DNA of 64,000 nt, taken from positions 1 through 64,000 of the forward strand of contig DAMBQR010000003.1 in the NCBI GenBank assembly GCA_032055545.1. The letters are read 5' to 3'. Positions 53,043 to 61,991 of the stretch are shown piece by piece; position 1 is the first letter of the stretch; the number at the start of each line of letters is the position of its first letter. The notes beneath the pieces were generated by a model. It worked only from the letters and a program-made list of their open reading frames with translations, had not been told where the DNA came from and ran no database searches. This DNA is from Pseudescherichia sp032055545 (lineage in GTDB: Bacteria; Pseudomonadota; Gammaproteobacteria; Enterobacterales; Enterobacteriaceae). The position numbers were made by a program, and so were the translations under genes.

Positions 53043-53438
53043 TCATTCACGGAAAACGCAGTTTTTGAGATGTATTCGAAGTAGGGGAGGACGAAAAAGG
53101 ATCACCGGTCTCGGCAGAATGCTGATTTTGAGCAGCACCGCCAGCACCAGAACAAGCAGACCGGGTAAAAGCAGAAGGTTATCAAAATGAAGGGGCTGGG
53201 CGGCCAGAAGCGAGTGGGCGCTTAGTTCGCAGGGGGACAACCCCGGTAACGCTTGCTCCTGCGTACTGTTTTCAGCAGTCAGTGAGAGCGCGGCGGCTTT
53301 GACCTGCATGTGGTGCAGGATGCTGGCTCGCTGGGTCAAACAAATCAGCATGACAAGACCGGCAACGAAAAGAAGCGCGACGGCTTTCAGTTGCCTGTTT
53401 TTATGGTGAGCCGGACCCGTCAGGATAGTCATGGGCAA
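53043..53438 (-). CDS. ScsA-like small membrane protein
   Basis: A 131-aa protein with two hydrophobic helices (AVALLFVAGLVMLICL and LLLLPGLLVLVLAVLLKI) and a Cys/Ser/Glu linker between them (ALPGLSPCELSAHSLLAAQP). Its position just upstream of the scsB-like gene on the same strand and its layout recall ScsA, the small first protein of the copper-sensitivity suppressor locus; I cannot confirm homology. The start may be the ATG at 53432 rather than the TTG at 53438. Confidence 0.55.
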   Translation of the reverse strand: MPMTILTGPAHHKNRQLKAVALLFVAGLVMLICLTQRASILHHMQVKAAALSLTAENSTQEQALPGLSPCELSAHSLLAAQPLHFDNLLLLPGLLVLVLAVLLKISILPRPVILFRPPLLRIHLKNCVFRE

Positions 53439-53834
53439 TGAGGATAGTGAGCGACCCGGCTATGGGCAAGAGGCAATTTGTAAAAAAATGCCAACCAGTG
53501 CGGTTCGGCAAGGTCATTTGCACTCTTTACGCAGGATCCCTTACCTCACAGACGGAATGCCATAATTTCCCCGACTTCTATTTTCACGTAACATCATTCA
53601 TTAACAGCATCTGCTTTTGACATACAGCGGACATACATGCAGGCCGGTGTCCGCTTTGAGCTGTGAGTTCTTCGTTTCATGGCAACGTCCCCCTTGATTA
53701 AGGATAGCGTTGCATCCATCGGTTGAACTCACAGCTCAAAGCGGACCTTCGGCCCCAGACGACTGTCCGTTATCTGCCAGAAGTAGGCGCGGCATAAAAC
53801 CTGTCCTGAAAAGGCCGCTACTGCTCTCTGCAAA
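53439..53834. other. 396-base gap with a large inverted repeat
   Basis: No gene. It carries a 22-base perfect inverted repeat (53649-53670 and 53725-53746) and extra GTCCGCT-type half sites. The right edge runs into the fragment of an Lrp-type regulator. Confidence 0.6.
53649..53746. repeat. 98-base hairpin element with 22-bp perfect arms
   Basis: The left arm begins GTCCGCTTTGAGCTGTGAG and the right arm is its exact complement over 22 positions. The loop contains a second pairing (GGCAACG with CGTTGCA). The outer part matches the GTCCGCT palindrome family found near ars, vapBC and ASCH genes. It may be a miniature mobile element or an insertion scar. Confidence 0.7.
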
Positions 53835-53961
53835 TCAGGGCAACACCGGCCTGTTATTGACAACTGTTTTCATAGCCCGGGTTGAGGTAAGACGCTGAAC
53901 GCCGGGCAGTGCGGAAAGGTTAAGATCGCAAAGCCGTTGAAAGCTTTCCATGTACCCCAGG
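53835..53961 (-). pseudogene. 3' fragment of an Lrp/AsnC-family regulator gene
   Basis: The minus strand reads YMESFQRLCDLNLSALPGVQ, then RLTSTRAMKTVVNNRPVLP and a stop at 53835. This is the C-terminal effector-domain end of Lrp-type regulators (LPGVxRLTST ... KTVVNNRPLP). The 5' two thirds are missing. It abuts a 5'-truncated LysE exporter gene on the other strand, the usual divergent partner of such regulators. Confidence 0.75.
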
Positions 53962-54400
53962 CTTTTACGTGCCGGTAATACTGACAGGGCTTACCTATGC
54001 GGGGGCAGCCTATCTGCTGTGGCTGGGAGCAAGAGTCCTGCGCCATCCCCCGGTTCCCTCCAGCGGCAATTTTGATCACACGGTTAACGGGTTCCGGACG
54101 CTGATGAAAGGGTTTGGCATCAGCGGGATGAACCCGAAAGCACTGCTGCTTTTCCTGGGACTTCTGCCGCAGTTCACGAGCCGGGACGCAGGCTGGTCTG
54201 TTGGCGTGCAAATTTTCTTTGTGGGGCTGGTACAGATAATCAACTGCGCGATTGTTTACAGTGTGGTCGGGCTGGGTTCGAAAGCAATTCTGCGCACGCG
54301 TCCGGCGGCGGCGCGGAGGGTCAGTCAGTTCTCGGGCGTAGCCATGATCGCCATCGCCTTCCTGCTCATCGTTGAGCAGCTCTATACCGCCTTAAGATAA
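53962..54400 (+). pseudogene. 5'-truncated LysE/RhtB-family amino-acid exporter gene
   Basis: The frame from 53969 reads GLTYAGAAYLLWLGARVLRH, SGMNPKALLLFLGLLPQFT and three hydrophobic helices to the stop. Full-length members have about 205 residues; here about 65 N-terminal residues are absent, including the first two helices. The truncation meets the Lrp-type fragment, so one deletion removed the 5' ends of both divergent genes. Confidence 0.8.
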
Positions 54401-54543
54401 CGGCGTCAGGCCATGCCGCGTCCGTATTTTAACTATTTAGCCGTTGCTGGCTGATTAGAGCGTATTTCTCCGCTCTCGGTAACGTAATAAAGCGCGCGGG
54501 AAGGGCAGAGAACCCCCTCTGCCGCAGCAGAAGGGGAAGAAGT

Positions 54544-55149
54544 TTAGGCAGTAACGAGGCTGTCGATAGCGGCTTTCGCGTCAGACTGGGCTTTGGTCGC
54601 CACTTCCGGACCGTAGGCAATGCCTTCGGCGAACACGAAGTTCACGTCAGTAATGCCGATAAAGCCCAGGAACAGCTTCAGATACGGGGCGATCAGGTCG
54701 GATGGGGTGTCCTTATGGATGCCGCCACGGCTGGAGAGCACCACCGCACGTTTGCCGGTTACCAGGCCTTCCGGACCGTTCTCGGTGTAGCGGAAGGTCA
54801 CGCCCGCGCGGGCCACCAGGTCAAAGTAGTTTTTCAGCTGCGTCGGGATGTTGAAGTTATACATCGGGGCCGCCAGCACAATCACGTCATGGGCTTTCAG
54901 CTCGGCAATCAGCTCATCGGAGAGCGCCAGCGCTTCCTGCTGACGCGGGGTCAGCGGCGCATCGCTTGGACGCAGCGCGCCAACCAGCTCACCGTCCAGG
55001 ACTGGAATCGGGTTAGCAGCCAGATCGCGCACGGTGATCTCATCCGCGCCGTTCTTTTCACGCCACTGTTCGACCAGATAGTCAGCCAGCTGACCAGACT
55101 GCGAGTACCCTGCCAGAATACTGGATTTAAGAACTAATACTTTGCTCAT
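54544..55149 (-). CDS. azoR: AzoR FMN-dependent NADH azoreductase
   Basis: A 201-aa flavodoxin-like quinone/azo reductase: SKVLVLKSSILAGYSQSGQL (FMN phosphate site), APMYNFNIPTQLKNYFD and VLSSRGGIHK are diagnostic. It reduces quinones and azo compounds by two-electron transfer. Divergent from hrpA as in E. coli. Confidence 0.97.
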   Translation of the reverse strand: MSKVLVLKSSILAGYSQSGQLADYLVEQWREKNGADEITVRDLAANPIPVLDGELVGALRPSDAPLTPRQQEALALSDELIAELKAHDVIVLAAPMYNFNIPTQLKNYFDLVARAGVTFRYTENGPEGLVTGKRAVVLSSRGGIHKDTPSDLIAPYLKLFLGFIGITDVNFVFAEGIAYGPEVATKAQSDAKAAIDSLVTA

Positions 55150-55351
55150 GGGTGTTTCCTTTGTTGTATTTGATGAGGTTCGCCCCCAAATAATTGCTTG
55201 CCACTTTATTCACAAATCAGCGTCTTGAATAGCGCAATATATCGAAGCCAACATTCGAATTTTTTGAATAAGTCAAAGCGGAAGCGGATGTGGTACTCTA
55301 CAATCAACGTAAAAGCGAGATTTTACCGGCAGTGCCCTGCCCGATAACACT

Positions 55352-58300
55352 ATGACAGAACAACAGAAATTATCCTTCGCCGACCTCAACAACCACCTCG
55401 ACAACCTGATGCTGCGGGATCGGCAGCGCTTCGCCCGCCGCCTGCACGGGGTGAAGAAGGTTAAAAATCCTGAATCACAGCAGGCCATCCTGCAAGAGAT
55501 GGCGCAGGAGATCGCTAAAGCCGCGACAGTTGTTGACCGGCGCGCGGCGGCACGCCCGGAGATTAGCTACCCGGACAATTTGCCCGTTAGCCAGAAGAAG
55601 CAGGATATTCTGGAGGCGATCCGCGACAACCAGGTGACGATTGTCGCCGGTGAGACTGGTTCGGGTAAAACCACCCAGCTGCCAAAAATCTGTATGGAGC
55701 TGGGGCGGGGCGTAAAGGGCTTGATCGGCCATACCCAGCCGCGTCGTCTGGCGGCGCGCACCGTGGCAAACCGTATTGCCGAGGAGCTGAAAAGCGAGCC
55801 GGGCGGCGCGATCGGTTATAAGGTCCGCTTTAGCGATCACGTCAGTGAGAATACCATGGTTAAGCTGATGACCGACGGTATTCTACTGGCCGAGATCCAG
55901 CAGGACCGGCTGCTGATGCAGTACGACACCATCATCATCGATGAGGCGCACGAGCGCAGCCTGAACATCGATTTTCTGCTGGGCTACTTTAAAGAGCTGC
56001 TGCCGAAACGCCCGGATCTGAAGATCATCATCACCTCGGCGACCATCGATCCAGAGCGTTTCTCTCGTCACTTTAACAACGCGCCGATTATCGAAGTGTC
56101 GGGCCGCACCTATCCGGTGGAGGTGCGCTATCGCCCCATCGTCGAGGAGGCGGATGATACCGAGCGCGATCAGCTGCAGGCGATTTTCGACGCCGTTGAC
56201 GAACTGGGCCGCGAAAGTCCCGGCGATATCCTGATCTTTATGAGCGGCGAGCGCGAAATTCGTGACACTGCCGACGCGCTTAACAAGCTCAACCTGCGCC
56301 ATACCGAGGTGCTTCCGCTCTATGCGCGCCTGTCGAACAGCGAGCAGAACCGCGTCTTCCAGCCTCACGGCGGACGGCGCATTGTGCTGGCCACCAACGT
56401 GGCGGAAACCTCGCTCACCGTGCCGGGCATCAAGTACGTGATCGATCCGGGCACGGCGCGTATCAGCCGCTACAGCTACCGCACTAAAGTGCAGCGTCTG
56501 CCGATTGAGCCGGTTTCGCAGGCGTCAGCAAACCAGCGTAAAGGGCGCTGCGGCCGTGTATCGGAGGGGATCTGTATTCGCCTCTACTCCGAGGACGATT
56601 TCCTCTCGCGGCCGGAGTTTACCGATCCAGAGATCCTGCGCACCAACCTCGCGTCAGTTATTTTGCAGATGACCGCCCTTGGGCTGGGCGATATCGCGGC
56701 GTTCCCGTTTGTCGAAGCGCCGGACCGACGCAATATTCAGGACGGCGTGCGCCTGCTGGAAGAGCTGGGCGCCATCACTACCGATGAGAGCCAGACTGCC
56801 TACAGGCTCACTGCCCAGGGGCGTCAGCTGTCACAGCTGCCGGTGGATCCGCGTCTGGCCCGCATGGTGCTGGAGGCACAGAAGCTGGGCTGTGTGCGCG
56901 AGGCGATGATCATCACCTCCGCGCTCTCTATTCAGGATCCGCGCGAGCGGCCGATGGACAAGCAGCAGGCGTCTGATGAGAAACATCGCCGCTTCCATGA
57001 CAAAGAGTCTGACTTCCTCGCCTTTGTAAACCTGTGGAACTACCTCGGCGAACAGCAGAAAGCGCTGTCGTCGAACCAGTTCCGCCGTCTCTGCCGTACC
57101 GACTACCTTAACTACCTCCGGGTACGCGAGTGGCAGGATATCTACACCCAGCTGCGCCAGGTGGTAAAAGAGCTGGGTATAGCGGTCAACAGCGAGCCAG
57201 CAGAGTACCGCGAGATCCATATCGCGCTGCTCACCGGTCTGCTGTCGCATATCGGCATGAAGGATGCCGACAAACAGGAGTTTACTGGCGCACGCAACGC
57301 TCGCTTCTCCATCTTCCCCGGCTCCGGCCTGTTTAAAAAGCCGCCGAAGTGGACGATGGTCGCCGAGCTGGTAGAGACCAGCCGCCTGTGGGGGCGTATC
57401 GCCGCCCGCATCGATCCAGAATGGGTCGAGCCGGTGGCCCAGCATCTGCTCAAGCGCTCGTACAGCGAGCCGCACTGGGAGCGAGCGCAGGGCGCGGTGA
57501 TGGCGACGGAGAAGGTCACCGTCTACGGTCTGCCGGTGGTTGCCGCGCGTAAGGTCAACTACAGCCAGATCGATCCAGCCTTGAGCCGCGAGCTGTTTAT
57601 CCGTCACGCGCTGGTGGAGGGCGACTGGCAGACCCGGCACGCCTTCTTCCGCGACAACCTGAAGCTGCGCACCGAGATCGAAGAGCTGGAGCATAAGTCG
57701 CGCCGCCGCGATATCCTGGTGGATGACGATACGCTGTTTGAGTTTTACGATCAGCGCATTAGCGTTGATGCTATCTCTGCCCGCCACTTTGACAGCTGGT
57801 GGAAAAAGGCCAGCCGCGAGACGCCGGATCTGCTCAACTTTGAAAAGAGCATGCTGATTAAAGAGGGCGCGGAGCAGGTCAGCAAGCTGGATTACCCTAA
57901 CTTCTGGCATCAGGGCAATCTCAAGCTACGCCTGAGCTACCAGTTTGAACCTGGCGCGGACGCAGACGGCGTAACGGTGCACATTCCGCTGCCGCTGCTC
58001 AACCAGGTGGAGGAGAGCGGCTTCGAGTGGCAGATCCCTGGCCTGCGCCGGGAGCTGATTATCGCCCTGATCAAGTCGCTGCCGAAACCGATCCGCCGTA
58101 ACTTTGTACCCGCGCCCAACTACGCTGAGGCGTTTTTGGGCCGCGTCACGCCGCTTGAGCTGCCGCTGCTGGATGCACTGGAGCGCGAGCTACGCCGCAT
58201 GACCGGCGTCACTGTCGATCGCGACGCGTGGCAGTGGGAGCAGGTGCCCGATCACCTGAAGATCAGCTTCCGCGTAGTGGATGACAAAAACCGCAAGCTG

Positions 58301-59254
58301 CAAGAGGGGCGTGACCTGACGGCGCTGAAGGAGAGCCTGAAGGGCAAAGTGCAGGAGACGCTGTCGGCGGTGGCCGATGACGGCATCGAGCAGAGCGGGC
58401 TGCATATCTGGAGCTTCGGCACCCTCGCCCAGAGCTATGAGCAGAAGCGCGGCAACTATAAGGTGAAGGCGTGGCCCGCGCTGGTAGACGAGCGCGACAG
58501 CGTGGCGATCAAGCTCTTTGATAACCCGCTGGAGCAGGAGCAGGCCATGTGGCGCGGCCTGCGCCGATTGCTGCTGCTCAATATCCCATCGCCAATTAAG
58601 TATCTGCACGAGAAGCTGCCTAACAAAGCCAAGCTGGGTCTCTACTTTAACCCCTACGGCAAAGTGCTGGATCTGATCGACGACTGTATCGCCTGCGGCG
58701 TGGATAAGCTGATCCACGAGGCGGGTGGCCCGGTGTGGACAGAAGAGGGCTTCGCGGCCCTGCACGAGAAGGTCCGCGCCGAGCTGAACGAGACGGTGGT
58801 GGAGATCGCCAAACAGGTAGAGCAGATCCTGACTGCGGTGTTCAATATCAACAAGCGCCTGAAAGGGCGCGTGGATATGACCATGGCGCTGGGGTTGTCG
58901 GATGTGAAAGCCCAGATGTCAGGCCTGGTCTATCGCGGTTTTGTCACCGGCAACGGCTTTGCTCGCCTGGGCGATACCCTGCGCTACCTGCAGGCCATCG
59001 AAAAACGGCTGGAGAAGCTGGCGGTGGATCCGCACCGCGATCGCGCCCAGATGCTAAAAGTGGAGCAGGTTCAGCAGGCGTGGCAGCAGTGGTTGAACAA
59101 GCTGCCGCCCACTCGCCGTAACGATGACGACGTGCAGGCGATCCGCTGGATGATCGAGGAGCTGCGGGTCAGCTTCTTTGCTCAGCAGCTGGGAACGCCG
59201 TACCCGATATCGGACAAGCGGATCCTGCAGGCAATGGAACAGATCTCGGCTTAA
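55352..59254 (+). CDS. hrpA: HrpA DEAH-box RNA helicase
   Basis: A 1300-aa helicase with motif I GETGSGKTTQ (about residues 99-108), DEAH (DEAHERSLN near 197), SAT (ITSATID), and QRKGRCGR near 396, followed by the winged-helix, HA2 and DUF3418 regions. In E. coli HrpA resolves stalled and collided ribosomes and processes fimbrial mRNA. Normal length and intact. Its last codons have been copied with the following REP element (see 59364). Confidence 0.97.
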   Translation: MTEQQKLSFADLNNHLDNLMLRDRQRFARRLHGVKKVKNPESQQAILQEMAQEIAKAATVVDRRAAARPEISYPDNLPVSQKKQDILEAIRDNQVTIVAGETGSGKTTQLPKICMELGRGVKGLIGHTQPRRLAARTVANRIAEELKSEPGGAIGYKVRFSDHVSENTMVKLMTDGILLAEIQQDRLLMQYDTIIIDEAHERSLNIDFLLGYFKELLPKRPDLKIIITSATIDPERFSRHFNNAPIIEVSGRTYPVEVRYRPIVEEADDTERDQLQAIFDAVDELGRESPGDILIFMSGEREIRDTADALNKLNLRHTEVLPLYARLSNSEQNRVFQPHGGRRIVLATNVAETSLTVPGIKYVIDPGTARISRYSYRTKVQRLPIEPVSQASANQRKGRCGRVSEGICIRLYSEDDFLSRPEFTDPEILRTNLASVILQMTALGLGDIAAFPFVEAPDRRNIQDGVRLLEELGAITTDESQTAYRLTAQGRQLSQLPVDPRLARMVLEAQKLGCVREAMIITSALSIQDPRERPMDKQQASDEKHRRFHDKESDFLAFVNLWNYLGEQQKALSSNQFRRLCRTDYLNYLRVREWQDIYTQLRQVVKELGIAVNSEPAEYREIHIALLTGLLSHIGMKDADKQEFTGARNARFSIFPGSGLFKKPPKWTMVAELVETSRLWGRIAARIDPEWVEPVAQHLLKRSYSEPHWERAQGAVMATEKVTVYGLPVVAARKVNYSQIDPALSRELFIRHALVEGDWQTRHAFFRDNLKLRTEIEELEHKSRRRDILVDDDTLFEFYDQRISVDAISARHFDSWWKKASRETPDLLNFEKSMLIKEGAEQVSKLDYPNFWHQGNLKLRLSYQFEPGADADGVTVHIPLPLLNQVEESGFEWQIPGLRRELIIALIKSLPKPIRRNFVPAPNYAEAFLGRVTPLELPLLDALERELRRMTGVTVDRDAWQWEQVPDHLKISFRVVDDKNRKLQEGRDLTALKESLKGKVQETLSAVADDGIEQSGLHIWSFGTLAQSYEQKRGNYKVKAWPALVDERDSVAIKLFDNPLEQEQAMWRGLRRLLLLNIPSPIKYLHEKLPNKAKLGLYFNPYGKVLDLIDDCIACGVDKLIHEAGGPVWTEEGFAALHEKVRAELNETVVEIAKQVEQILTAVFNINKRLKGRVDMTMALGLSDVKAQMSGLVYRGFVTGNGFARLGDTLRYLQAIEKRLEKLAVDPHRDRAQMLKVEQVQQAWQQWLNKLPPTRRNDDDVQAIRWMIEELRVSFFAQQLGTPYPISDKRILQAMEQISA

Positions 59255-59480
59255 AGCCACGCCCGGTGGCGCTGCGCTTACCGGGCCTACGGAGTTTGCA
59301 TGCCGGGTAGGCCCGGCAAGGCTATGCCGCCGCCGGGCGTTGACCCGATATCGAGTGGTCACGATGAAGCAGATCTCCGGCTAACGACATGCCCGGTGGC
59401 GCTGCGCTTCCCGGGCCTACGGAGTTTGCATACCGGGTAGGCCCGGCAAGGCTATACCGCCGCCGGGCGTTAATGCCGTT
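59234..59480. repeat. two tandem 130-base REP-containing units including the hrpA 3' end
   Basis: Unit 1 starts in the last seven codons of hrpA (59234) and unit 2 at 59364, exactly 130 bases later. Both carry the same sequence from the ATG(G)AACAGATCTC region through GCCCGGTGGCGCTGCGCTT, CCGGGCCTACGGAGTTTGCAT, CCGGGTAGGCCCGGCAAGG and CCGCCGGGCGTT, with a few substitutions. The GC-rich inverted halves are typical REP/BIME units that cap mRNAs. Confidence 0.85.
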
Positions 59481-59486
59481 TCAGGG

Positions 59487-60869
59487 TCAGAGTTGGCCCG
59501 CCCAACCGCCGCCCAATGCCCGATAGAGGTCGATCTGCGCCAGCAGCACGCTGTTCTTTACCTGCACCACGTTTAGCTGGGTAGAGAAGAGCGTGCGCTG
59601 GGCATCCAGCACATCCAGATAGGAGGAGTAGCCGTTCTGGTAACGATTCTGCGCAATGCGTAGCGTCTCGTCCGCCACCTCTACCTGCCCCTGAAGCTCG
59701 GTCAGCTGCTCCTGCAGACGTGCAATGGCGTCGAGGCTATCGTTAACCTCTTTGAAGGCGTTGCGCACGGTACTTTCATAGCTATAGAGCGCCTGGTTAC
59801 GTTGGGACTGGGATACATCCACCTGTGCATTCAGCGCCTGACGGTTAAGCAGCGGGGCAAGAATGCTGCCGCCGACGCTCCACAGCCGCAGCGGATTATC
59901 TAATAAACCTGCCAGCGTATCGTCCTGTACCGAACCGCCCGCCGTCAGGTTAAGAGAGGGCAGCAGCTGAGCCTGCGAAACGGCGAGGCTGGCGTCGGCG
60001 GCAATCAGCTCCCGCTGCGCCTGAACGATATCGGGGCGGCGGTTAAGCAGCGACGAGGGAAGCTGACCGGGGATGCGTAGCGGGGTCAGTTTATCGAACT
60101 CGTTGCTGCGCCGGATGCCGCCGGGATTATCGCCAATCAACACGCTCAGGGCGTTCTCCTGCTCGGTAATCTGATGCTGGAGCTGCGGGATCTGCGCCCG
60201 GGTGGCGCGCAGCTCGGAGTCCGACTGCATCAGCTCCAGGCGGGAGCTGTAGCCAGCTTCGTACTGGCGCTGGGCCAGGGTGAACGCCTCTTCTCGCGCC
60301 TTCAGCGTTGACTGGGTGACGCGCAGCTGCTCATCAAGAGAGAGTAGCGTGACGTAACCGGTCGCTACCGACGACGCCACGGTCAGGTTCGCTGCCGCGG
60401 CAGCAGCCCGCTGTGCTTCGAGCGAAGCCTGGGCGGCTCTGGCCGTGCTGCGGTTGGCTCCCCAGAGATCCACATCGTAGCTGGCAGAGAGATTGCCTCG
60501 ATAAAGCGTGCTGTAGGCCGGCAGGCCGGTGGCAGCGGACTGCGTCCGCGCTCGCGTGCCGCTGAGGCCCGCATCCAGCGTCGGGAACAGGCTGCCCTCG
60601 GCAGCGTAAACTCGCGCCTGGTACTCATTCACCCGCTCGCGGGCAATAAGAATATCGCTGTTATAGCGCAGCGCCCGATCCACGTACTGGTTGAGCTGGC
60701 TATCGTGGAAGCTGCGCCACCAGACCGCTTCAGCCTGGCTGGCTGGACCTACATTGTTGCGCCACTGAGCGGGGATGGTCAGGCTGGGCTTTGCGGGCTG
60801 GACATCAACCGACTGGCAGGCGGCGAGGGCAACGCAGAGCGCCAGCAGCGCGGGGCGAAACGGTCTCAT
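59487..60869 (-). CDS. outer-membrane efflux lipoprotein (OprM/NodT family)
   Basis: A 460-aa TolC-type channel with lipobox LAAC (Cys19). The tandem repeats expected for this family show as two similar helix-strand halves (VNEYQARVYAAEGSLFPTLD; ELIAADASLAVSQAQLLPSL) and the closing NRYQNGYSSYLDVLDAQRTLF. It is the exit duct of a tripartite pump with the two genes upstream; its start overlaps the end of the fusion-protein gene by four bases. Confidence 0.93.
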   Translation of the reverse strand: MRPFRPALLALCVALAACQSVDVQPAKPSLTIPAQWRNNVGPASQAEAVWWRSFHDSQLNQYVDRALRYNSDILIARERVNEYQARVYAAEGSLFPTLDAGLSGTRARTQSAATGLPAYSTLYRGNLSASYDVDLWGANRSTARAAQASLEAQRAAAAAANLTVASSVATGYVTLLSLDEQLRVTQSTLKAREEAFTLAQRQYEAGYSSRLELMQSDSELRATRAQIPQLQHQITEQENALSVLIGDNPGGIRRSNEFDKLTPLRIPGQLPSSLLNRRPDIVQAQRELIAADASLAVSQAQLLPSLNLTAGGSVQDDTLAGLLDNPLRLWSVGGSILAPLLNRQALNAQVDVSQSQRNQALYSYESTVRNAFKEVNDSLDAIARLQEQLTELQGQVEVADETLRIAQNRYQNGYSSYLDVLDAQRTLFSTQLNVVQVKNSVLLAQIDLYRALGGGWAGQL

Positions 60870-61945
60870 TTCGCCTCCCGGGTATCAATATGCACCTGCA
60901 CCGACATGCCGGGGCGCAGACGCGCGATCTGCTCCGTATCTCCTTCTACCGCAATGCGGACCGGAATGCGCTGGGCAATCTTCACAAAGTTGCCGGTAGC
61001 GTTATCTGGCGAAATCGCGCTGAACTCGACCCCGGTGGCCGGCGAGATAGATTCCACATGACCGGAGAAAGCCTGGTTGTTCAGCGCATCCACGGTAAAG
61101 CGCACCGGCAGACCGGTGTGAACGTTAGCAAGCTGCGTCTCTTTCAGGTTAGCGATAACCCAGCGCTGGGAGGGAACCAGCGAGGTAAGGTGCGTGCCCG
61201 CCGTCACGTAGGCGCCGAGCCGCACGGCCATCTGACCCAGTTGACCATCACGCGGGGCGACGATACGGGTGTTTTGCAGATCGATCTGCGCCAGCTCCAG
61301 CGCGGCCTGGGCATTCTCCACGTCGGCCTGCAGTGCCGCACGGTTGACGATAACCGTTTGCAGATCCTGGCGGGACGTCTCAAGAGTGGCCCGGGCCTGG
61401 GCGATATCGGCGCTACCCTGCGCCGCGCTTGCCAGCGCCGCATCCCGCTCACGAATCGACAGAGAACCATCTGCCGTGAGATTTTTCACCCGGCGCAAAT
61501 CTGCCTGCGACTTCTGATTCTGCGCCTGGGCGTTTTGCAGCGCCGCCTCGTTACGTTTGATCACCGCCTCGGCGCTTTTGCGCTGCTGGAGGTTGTTATT
61601 GAGCGCCGCCACCTTCATTGCGAGCTGGGCCTCGGCCTGATGCACCCGCTGGTTGTAGATGCGATCGTCAATCTGCACCAGCAGATCGCCGCGCTTCACC
61701 ACGGCAAAGTCCTGCACCTTCACCTCGGTGATATAGCCGTTGACCTGCGGGCTGATAAAGGTTGTCTGGCCGCGGACGTAGGCGTTATCGGTAAACTGGG
61801 TGTGGCGGGTAAACGGCGGTAGCTGCCAGGCGTAGAGGATCACCAGTACGCCCACGATACCAATGGCGGCGGCGGCAAAAATTGAAACCACCCGCAGGTT
61901 GCTGCGGGTATTCGCCTTCTCTTTAGCGGCGTCCTGCTGACTCAT
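60866..61945 (-). CDS. HlyD/EmrA-family membrane fusion protein
   Basis: About 359 aa: one N-terminal helix (VSIFAAAAIGIVGVLVILYA), a lipoyl/barrel part (SPQVNGYITEVKVQDFAVVKRGDLLVQID is the biotinyl-lipoyl-like half), a long coiled coil rich in Ala/Gln, and a C-terminal barrel (ARLRPGMSVQVHID). The ATG at 61945 is chosen for the AGGAG five bases before it. It links the MFS pump to the outer-membrane channel. Confidence 0.93.
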   Translation of the reverse strand: MSQQDAAKEKANTRSNLRVVSIFAAAAIGIVGVLVILYAWQLPPFTRHTQFTDNAYVRGQTTFISPQVNGYITEVKVQDFAVVKRGDLLVQIDDRIYNQRVHQAEAQLAMKVAALNNNLQQRKSAEAVIKRNEAALQNAQAQNQKSQADLRRVKNLTADGSLSIRERDAALASAAQGSADIAQARATLETSRQDLQTVIVNRAALQADVENAQAALELAQIDLQNTRIVAPRDGQLGQMAVRLGAYVTAGTHLTSLVPSQRWVIANLKETQLANVHTGLPVRFTVDALNNQAFSGHVESISPATGVEFSAISPDNATGNFVKIAQRIPVRIAVEGDTEQIARLRPGMSVQVHIDTREAK

Positions 61946-61991
61946 AACCACTCCTGTTGAAACACGGCTCTCATTCAATGCTCTTCCAATG

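Noticed and set aside
53671..53724. Integron attC-like site inside the 98-base hairpin
   Set aside because: CAACG and CGTTG pair within the loop, but the GTTRRRY core and bulged-base layout of attC are absent.
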